A stretch of 64,000 nucleotides of DNA from Muraenolepis orangiensis. Lineage: Eukaryota; Chordata; Actinopteri; Gadiformes; Muraenolepididae. The position numbers were made by a program, and so were the translations under genes. The stretch lies in contig CM051000.1 in the NCBI GenBank assembly GCA_027704905.1, forward strand, positions 18,619,949 through 18,683,948. The letters run 5' to 3'. The notes beneath the pieces are model-generated. The model made no database searches and was not told where the DNA came from. It saw only the letters and a list, made by a program, of their open reading frames with translations. Below are positions 43,531-51,600 of this stretch, piece after piece (the first letter of the stretch is position 1; each line of letters opens with the position of its first letter).

Positions 43531-43865
43531 AAAGGTATGGTGCATCGGGTCCTCTTGGGTCAGGGGGCGGCGGCGATCCAGCAGAGCTGAGCTCCAGAGA
43601 TCTGTGATATTTTTAAAGAGACGGCGTAGGGCCAAAGCCGCTGCTTTTCTTTATCGGACGGAGCGGAGGTTGACAAGGCCAAGGGGCTAACTGTGTCCTC
43701 CGCTGGTCAAGATGTCTGAAATGTCTATTTTTAACCACACAGGTTTGTATTTGTAATCTCTGGGCCACTCATGACCTCACTTGTTCCCTGTCCTCTGTGC
43801 AGTCCTGGATTAACATCTCAGAAAGACACACCATCTAGATTTATAGTTGATTTATATGTTCATTT

Positions 43866-44020
<155 letters not shown>

Positions 44021-44214
44021 GCTCAGTGTTGGTGTGATTGGCCCATGCTCTGTGTTGATGTTCTATAATTAGCTCACGTCCTTGGGGTGATACTGGGAGT
44101 TATACTGGGAGGGTTCGGGATGCTGAGCCCTGACGGCCCCCACCCTATAACCTAACCTAACCTAACCCTGGGTGCAGACTGAGACCCCAAAAAACACCCC
44201 CTTCCCAGTGTGGA

Positions 44215-44655
44215 GGTCAACAGAGCAGCACCACCTCCCTAGTGTGTGGAGGTCTACAGAGGAGCAGCACCACCTCCCTAGTGTGTGGAGGTCTATAGAG
44301 GAGCAGCACCACCTCCCTAGTGTGTGGAGGTCTACAGAGGAGCAGCACCACCTCCCTAGTGTGTGGAGGTCTACAGAGGAGCAGCACCACCTCCCTAGTG
44401 TTTGGAGGTCTGCAGAAGAGCAACACCACCTCCCTAATGTGTGGAGGTCTACAGAGGAGCAGCACCACCTCCCTAGTGTGTGGAGGTCTACAGAGGAGCA
44501 GCACCACCTCCCTAGTGTGTGGAGGTCTATAGAGGAGCAGCACCTCCTCCCTAGTGTGTGGAGGTCTACAGAGGAGCAGCACCTCCTCCCTAGTGTGTGG
44601 AGGTCTACAGAGGAGCATCACCACCTCCCCAGTGTGTGGAGGTCTACAGAGGACA
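44215..44655. repeat. 39-bp minisatellite
   Basis: Eleven units of GTGTGGAGGTCTACAGAGGA plus GCAGCACCACCTCCCTAGT. The unit has no stop in several frames, giving an apparent 13-residue repeat with no protein support. Confidence 0.95.
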
Positions 44656-44802
44656 CACGTGGACCGGTTGGTTGGAGGTAAAATAGAAGTACATTGTTAA
44701 TCAATGCTTTCATGTGTGTGGTGGTGGTGGAGGAGCAACATGAGTGAACGGTGAAGCAAGCGAGAAGTAAAAACCACCTCGAGACTTACAGCACCATCTT
44801 AC

Positions 44803-44846
44803 CTGTTCAGCTGGTCAGCGGTAACTCTCTTTAACAGCGAAGCCAT
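44803..44846 (-). CDS. possible first coding exon of an unidentified gene
   Basis: On the minus strand an ATG in a fair context (ACAGATGG) opens MASLLKRVTADQLNR and runs 44 bp into a consensus donor AACAG|GTAAGA. No later exon of such a gene was found on this strand before fbxo24, and I do not recognise the peptide. It faces away from the METTL21-family exon at 45631, so a shared promoter in between is possible. The call rests only on start and donor. Confidence 0.3.
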
Positions 44847-45630
44847 CTGTCCTGTCTGGGAAACAGGAGAGCCAGTGGTGATTATGCCAGCTGAAATATT
44901 AGAGAGGACGATGACGACCTGTAATCAAATGGAAATAGAACGACGGTGACAGACACACAGAGTCAGGCTTAGAAGGAATAAAGATGTAGTTCAAGGTGCT
45001 AAGAAGTAGGTACGATTTAAGAGTGATTACCTACACCATCAAACATGGACCGGAGGTTATGATTCTACCCCTGTTTGTCTGTCTGTCTGTTTGCAAGATA
45101 ACTCATAAAAAGTTATGTATGGAATTAGACAAAAGTTGGTGGTTCGAATAATTATAGGCCAAGGAACAGTGAATTTGATTTTGCCGCAGATCTAGATTCT
45201 AATTTGGATCCAGAGGACTTTTTGGTGTGGCAGAGGTATGCGCTCTACTGAGGGCCCGCATAGTTAGGAGTGTAATTCATTTAAATGACCCAGCCATCTG
45301 TTAGTCAGTGAAATGTGCTGCGTTTTCTGTTTCTAGTTGACTGGGCTGGCCCCCCTGTGTTGTGTGTGTGTGGTTGGTTTGAGGGAATCCATCTCGCCTG
45401 TCAATCACTCTGGGAGGGAGGGGACACATTTTTATAGTGGTTTCAAAATCTTGCTCAGTTTTTTTCTGCTCTCTCTCCGTCTCTTAACAACTCTCAATTC
45501 TTACCTATAGCATCTGCAAAATTCATAATACGCATATTTTGTATGCAACTTTGTACGCAAAGATTTGGTAAAGAGTGTGTAAGCCGAACCAAAACATCTA
45601 ACCTGTCTGTCCACCTGTCTGTCGGCAGAA

Positions 45631-48600
45631 ATGCAAACTTTACCTCCACCGTACTTTGAGGAGAGGACGTCCTGCCTGCTGTTGAAGGAGGATCAGGACG
45701 AGGAAGATGGAGGAACCTACTGGAGACAAGGTGACCAAACGGCAGTAGGCTGATTGAAGACCGCACGGTGCTTCCTACTTTTGCCTGAATTATTGTACTT
45801 CTACCTGAGCACTGGTTCAGTTATTGGAGACTTGTTAGAAATTAAATGCACTTTTGACTTCTGGTGACGAGTTGTTCTCTTACCTTCCTTTGTTGAAACA
45901 CACGTAAGTCGCTTTGGATAAAAGCGTCTGCTAAATACTGTAATGTAATGTAATGCTTCCTAAACCAGGCGTTCAGAGCTTGCTGTTGATGTAGATAGTG
46001 TGAACATTAGTCTCGGTCACGAGGAACCACGTATGTTGTATTTTAAGTAGGCCTGACTACTGTACCACCGTCTAACAGGTCTCTCTCTAAATGTAGGCTG
46101 GGCTGGAAGAAGTTGTAGATGTAGTTTGACTGTATTGTCATTGCACAAGTTCCACAAAATTGTGAAGCAATCCTGGCGGTGCACTCTTTCACACAACAGC
46201 AGTTAAAAGAATATAAATAATTTAAAAACTGAACATAATTTAACAGATTAAAAGTTAGCTGAACCTTGAACTTGTCAGTGTTAGTGTTTGGCAGTGTTCA
46301 ATTATGGGGTAGAAACTGTTAGTCAGTTTGTCCATGATGGACCTGAAGTGACTCCCAGAGGGCAGCAGGTCAAACAGGTGAGACCCTGGTTGGAATGAGT
46401 CTTTCTGGATGTTTGCTGCCCTGCTGACTACTCTGGTGCTGACCTTCAGGGCAGTCAATGGAACTGCCCCAGCCTACCTCCAGGCGTTGGTCAAGCCCTA
46501 CAAACTTCTGCCAGGCGACTTGTTCGACCTTCACTGATGACAACTAAGCATCGCTCGTCCAAGACCCAGCTCTTCACGGCTCTGGCTCCACAGTGGTGGA
46601 ATGAACTCCTGTCTCATGTCAGGGCGGCAGAGTCCCTCGTCAGCTTCCGCAAGAGACTCAAGACCCACCTGTTCAGAGTCCACCTGGACTCTCTTGAACC
46701 CTCCTTCTCCTTTGTGAACCCCTAACTTGCTTAAGTCCTGACATTAATAGCTCTTAGCATGTTGTATATTCTAGCAAGTGTATATCCTTAATGTTGATAA
46801 CACGCTCTTATCACAGCTACTTAAGCAGGTGACCTGGCAGTACGAAATTGTGTTATTCATCTTGTTAATATGAATACTTGTGAACTGCTCTATTTTTATG
46901 TTCGCGTACCTCAGTGTTATGCTATTGTCTGCTTCAACAAATGTACACCTTGTAAGTCGCTTTGGATAAAAGCATCTGCCAAATGCCCTAAATGTAAATG
47001 TAAATGCTGAGGCAGCAGGAAGTGAAAGCGTCTTCCTCAGTCTTCCTAATTTGGCATTGGGCAATCCATACATTTCTGGGCGGTGTTAATGACCCTCTGA
47101 AGGGCTTTCCTGTCTGCTGCTGAGCAGCTGGCATACCACACTAACACCCTCTTAAAAAGTAGGCTTGACTATTGTAACACCGTCTCAGAACTAGAACTAA
47201 CGACTATATGAGCTTGTTGAACATCCAATTAAAAAAACACACAAAAAAAAATGGGCATTAATATGGAGTTGGACCCCCCCTTTGCGACTATGACAGCTGC
47301 TTTCCACAAGATCTTGGAGTGAGTTTGTGCCCATTCAGCCAAAAGAGCATTTATGAGATCATGCACTGGTGTTGGATGAGAAGGCCTGACTCTCAGTCGG
47401 CGTTCTAATTCCTCCCGAAGGTGTTCAATGGGGTTGAGGTCAGGGCTCTGTGCAGGCCAATCGAGTTCCTCCACACCAAACTCGTCAAACCAGGTCTTTA
47501 AGGACCTTGCTTTGTGCACAGGGGCACAGTCATGCTGGAACAGCAAAGAGCCTTCCCCAAACTGTTGCGAAAAAGTTGAAAGCGCCCAATTGGCCAAGAT
47601 GTCTTCGTATCCTTAAGAGTACCCTTCACTGGAACTAAGGGGCCAAGCCAAAAGCCTGAGAGACAGCACCAGACCATTATCCTTCCTAAACCAAACTTTA
47701 CAGTAGGTACTATGCATTCTGAAGAAGTTTCCATCTCCCACCACATATGTAGAACTAACTTCTAGTTTTATCGACTGCCACATATCTGGAACTAACTTCT
47801 GTTTTTTATAACTTCTTGAACTTGTTTTCAAAGATGCCCTCAGGGAGGACATGCAATCAGATGAGCGGGATAGAGACAATGGTGGGGAGGACGAGGAGAG
47901 GACCAGTAAGAAGTAGGTACGATTTAAGAGTGATTACCTACACCATCAAACATGGACCGGAGGTTATGATTCTACCCCTGTTTGTCTGTCTGTCTGTTTG
48001 CAAGATAACTCATAAAAAGTTATGTATGGAATTAGACAAAAGTTGGTGGTTCGAATAATTATAGGCCAAGGAACAGTGAATTTGATTTTGCCGCAGATCT
48101 AGATTCTAATTTGGATCCAGAGGACTTTTTGGTGTGGCAGAGGTATGCGCTCTACTGAGGGCCCGCCTAGTTAGGAGTGTAATTCATTTAAATGACCCAG
48201 CCATCTGTTAGTCAGTGAAATGTGCTGCATTTTCTGTTTCTAGTTGACTGGGCTGGCCCCCTGTGTTGTGTGTGTGTGGTTGGTTTGAGGGAATCCATCT
48301 CGCCTGTCAATCACTCTGGGAGGGAGGGGACACATTTTTATAGTAGTTTCAAAATCTTGCTCAGTTTTTTTTGTTCGCGTACCTCAGTGTTATGCTATTG
48401 TCTGCTTCAACAAATGTACACCTTGTAAGTCGCTTTGGATAAAAGCATCTGCCAAATGCCCTAAATGTAAATGTAAATGCTGAGGCAGCAGGAAGTGAAA
48501 GCGTCTTCCTCAGTCTTCCTAATTTGGCATTGGGCAATCCATACATTTCTGGGCGGTGTTAATGACCCTCTGAAGGGCTTTCCTGTCTGCTGCTGAGCAG

Positions 48601-51600
48601 CTGGCATACCTCATAACACCCTCTTAAAAAGTAGGCTTGACTATTGTAACACCGTCTCAGAACTAGAACTAACGACTAGTTTCTATCACACCACATACAC
48701 TATAAGGCCAAAAGTCAGTGGACACCTGACCATCAAACCTATATGAGCTTGTTGAACATCCAATTAAAAAAACACACAAAAAAAAATGGGCATTAATATG
48801 GAGTTGCTCCCCCCCTTTGCGACTATGACAGCTGCTTTCCACAAGATCTTGGAGTGAGTTTGTGCCCATTCAGCCAAAAGAGCATTTATGAGATCTTGCA
48901 CTGGTGTTGGATGAGAAGGCCTGACTCTCAGTCGGCGTTCTAATTCCTCCCGAAGGTGTTCAATGGGGTTGAGGTCAGGGCTCTGTGCAGGCCAATCGAG
49001 TTCCTCCACACCAAACTCGTCAAACCAGGTCTTTATGGACCTTGCTTTGTGCACAGGCGGCACAGTCATGCTGGAACAGCAAAGAGCCTTCCCCAAACTG
49101 TTGCGAAAAAGTTTAAAGCGCCCAATTGGCCAAGATGTCTTCGTATCCTTAAGAGTACCTGTCACAACCAAAGGTCTAACGACCAAACAAATTACACCTG
49201 GACCGGGCTGTTGTGAAGCCAACCCGTCCAGTGAGCGCTTTTAAGCACAGGTCCCGGCAGGAATTTAGACAAAACGTTTGTTACAAGGGTAAATTATATT
49301 TATTCACTATGGGGAATCAAACCCACAACAACACAAAAACGCATCGCATCCACACACTGTGGCAAACAGGCAACCTCTAACACTCCACTCTGGTCGGTGG
49401 CAATGACACAATGAGGCGCCCGGATGGGTGTCACATGGCAGGCTTTATCCACCCGTCCTAACGAGGCTGATTGCCGACAGCCGCCGCTCATCAGGCAATC
49501 AGCGCTCTCTAGAGGAGAGACGGGCGGCACCTGGGAAGGAGAAACAAAAAGGGGCCAATACAATGGTGACACACATAAAATACAAATAACAAAACCCACC
49601 CATGGACGTCACACCTCCCCCCATAGAAGCGAACCTATTGGGTGAGCAAAACATTGTTACCTATGAATCAACATCCGATTAGTACCCCCAGACCTACCCT
49701 CTGGACAAGGCATCGGCCACAACATTGTCCACGCCCTTTTTGTGGCGTATGACAATATCGTAGCCCTGCACCAGTAGGGCCCAACGCATCAATCGCTGAT
49801 TGCTGTTGTACATCTGGGCTAAAAACACCAACGGATTGTGTAAACCAACACCGGAAAATTCCGACAAAAACAACGGTAGTATCCAACTGTTGAAGCCTTG
49901 AAGTCTGCACACATTTCAGCGAAGTCTCGTCCCAAAACTCCGTAGTACAGACCGTAGAGGAGCAGTGATACGCCAAAATCCATAGCATCTTCTGGCTTTA
50001 TTCTGAAGATCAAGTTTATACCAAAGAGAGTAAACATGACCACAGTGTACCCAACTATTCCAGTAGCATAGCTGATCTTGTAGAGCAGCAGGAACCACTT
50101 ATAGACCAACCTGGGCGTAGTGCAGTTGAGGGGCTTGCGAGTGGCACCGAACGAGACGAAGGCCGTCACCAGAGAAGATGAACCACATGGCGAGGAACCT
50201 CCACCAGTGGAGCTTGGTGGTAAAGTACAGCGGCACCACGCACATCTGGAACAGCGTCACCAGATTGTATGACTTGGAGTGCCTCAGTTTCCGTTGGACA
50301 AGGACTAGCTGTGCGACGACAAAGGTGACGATCAGAATGAGCAACATCTCTGCGTGCATGGCCTCATGGCCCTTGTGTTTGGCATGCATTCTTGCATGCT
50401 CTACCCTCCACTTATCTTCTGGTGAAGGCTTGGAGAGGTCAACCCGGTTCGGCTTATGGTGATGTTCCAATCCATGGTCGTGTTCTACACCATCAACCTC
50501 CACCTCAAACACTCCTGTCATCTTTCGGGAACGCCCCCTTTGGCGTCCCGTGTTTCTCCTACACTCTCCACACTTTAAGTCTGCGACACCTGTTCTAGCA
50601 ACCCAGGTGCGCATCAACACCCCCTCCTCCATCACAAAGGTCTGTCTCCTACTAGCCTCAGTAGCAGTACTGGCCACCGCCGCAAAACAGCTAGACAGGG
50701 AGGAATCATTTTGCTGAGCAGAGATCAATGCTTGACGTGTCAGTGGTAGTGGCACGTCAGCGAATTTAGGAATCACCAGCTTCCCTTGAACGCTACTCAC
50801 AGCAACCTTCTCCATCTCACCAACAGATGGCCATTCGTCCTTAGCGAGAGCCTCGCCACAGATAGAGTCACTCAACGCCAGACCTTGGTCTCGCTTCCTC
50901 TCCTGTGCCCTGGTGACAGCACAAACAGGAAAAACATCGGGGTGACTTTCAATCAACTCACCACATAACAACTCCGATACTGGAGCGTCTACCACCTCCA
51001 ACACAGGGATTACTTTTCCCCCAGCGATATCATTTCCCATGATGAAGTCAACCCCCTCCACAGGGAAACATGGGCGAACCGCGACAGGAAAACAACCTGT
51101 GATTAGTTCCGACTTTACATGGATCTTATGCAACGGCGCGGGCATAAAACCCATTTGAATACCTCTCACAAGGGCACTCGACTTACAGGAAGAAGTCTCG
51201 TCTAATGGTAAAATACCAGCTAGGATGAACGACTGAGAACCTCCTGTATCACGGAGTATTTTATTCTCCGTTGATCACACATTTTTCCCGACAAGGACAC
51301 ATATCCATCAAACAAGAAGGGTTCAAAACAGCTATCCGGCTTCCCCAGAGAGCTATTTTGGTCCGGACACGATACCGTTCCAATCAACCCTACCCCTTTT
51401 GGTTTCTGGGCCGAACCTCTTGCCTCCTGACGATTTCTTAAGGTGTAACAGTCCCTCACCATGTGGCCTATTTTTTTACAATAATTGCATACAACACCCC
51501 TTCTAGATGGCGGTGAGCGTGGCTGGAACGCTCGCTCGTCATCTCCCCGAACTGTTGACTCACGAGGAGAGAACGAGCCGCCTCTAACATATACGTCATT

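Larger units (their letters stand above)
45000..47908. repeat. tandem duplication, left copy
   Basis: The block from AGAAGTAGGTACGATTT to GGAGAGGACCAGTA is repeated directly after itself. It contains exon 1 of the METTL21-family gene, an L2 fragment, a 5'-deleted Tc1 fragment and the first half of exon 2. The right copy starts at 47909. Confidence 0.85.

Noticed and set aside
44172..44681. 169-codon frame with a 13-residue repeat
   Set aside because: A 39-bp minisatellite without start context, splice sites or relatives.
49300..49599. 99-codon frame present twice (also at 53501)
   Set aside because: It lies within the LTRs; duplication reflects the two LTRs, not a gene family.
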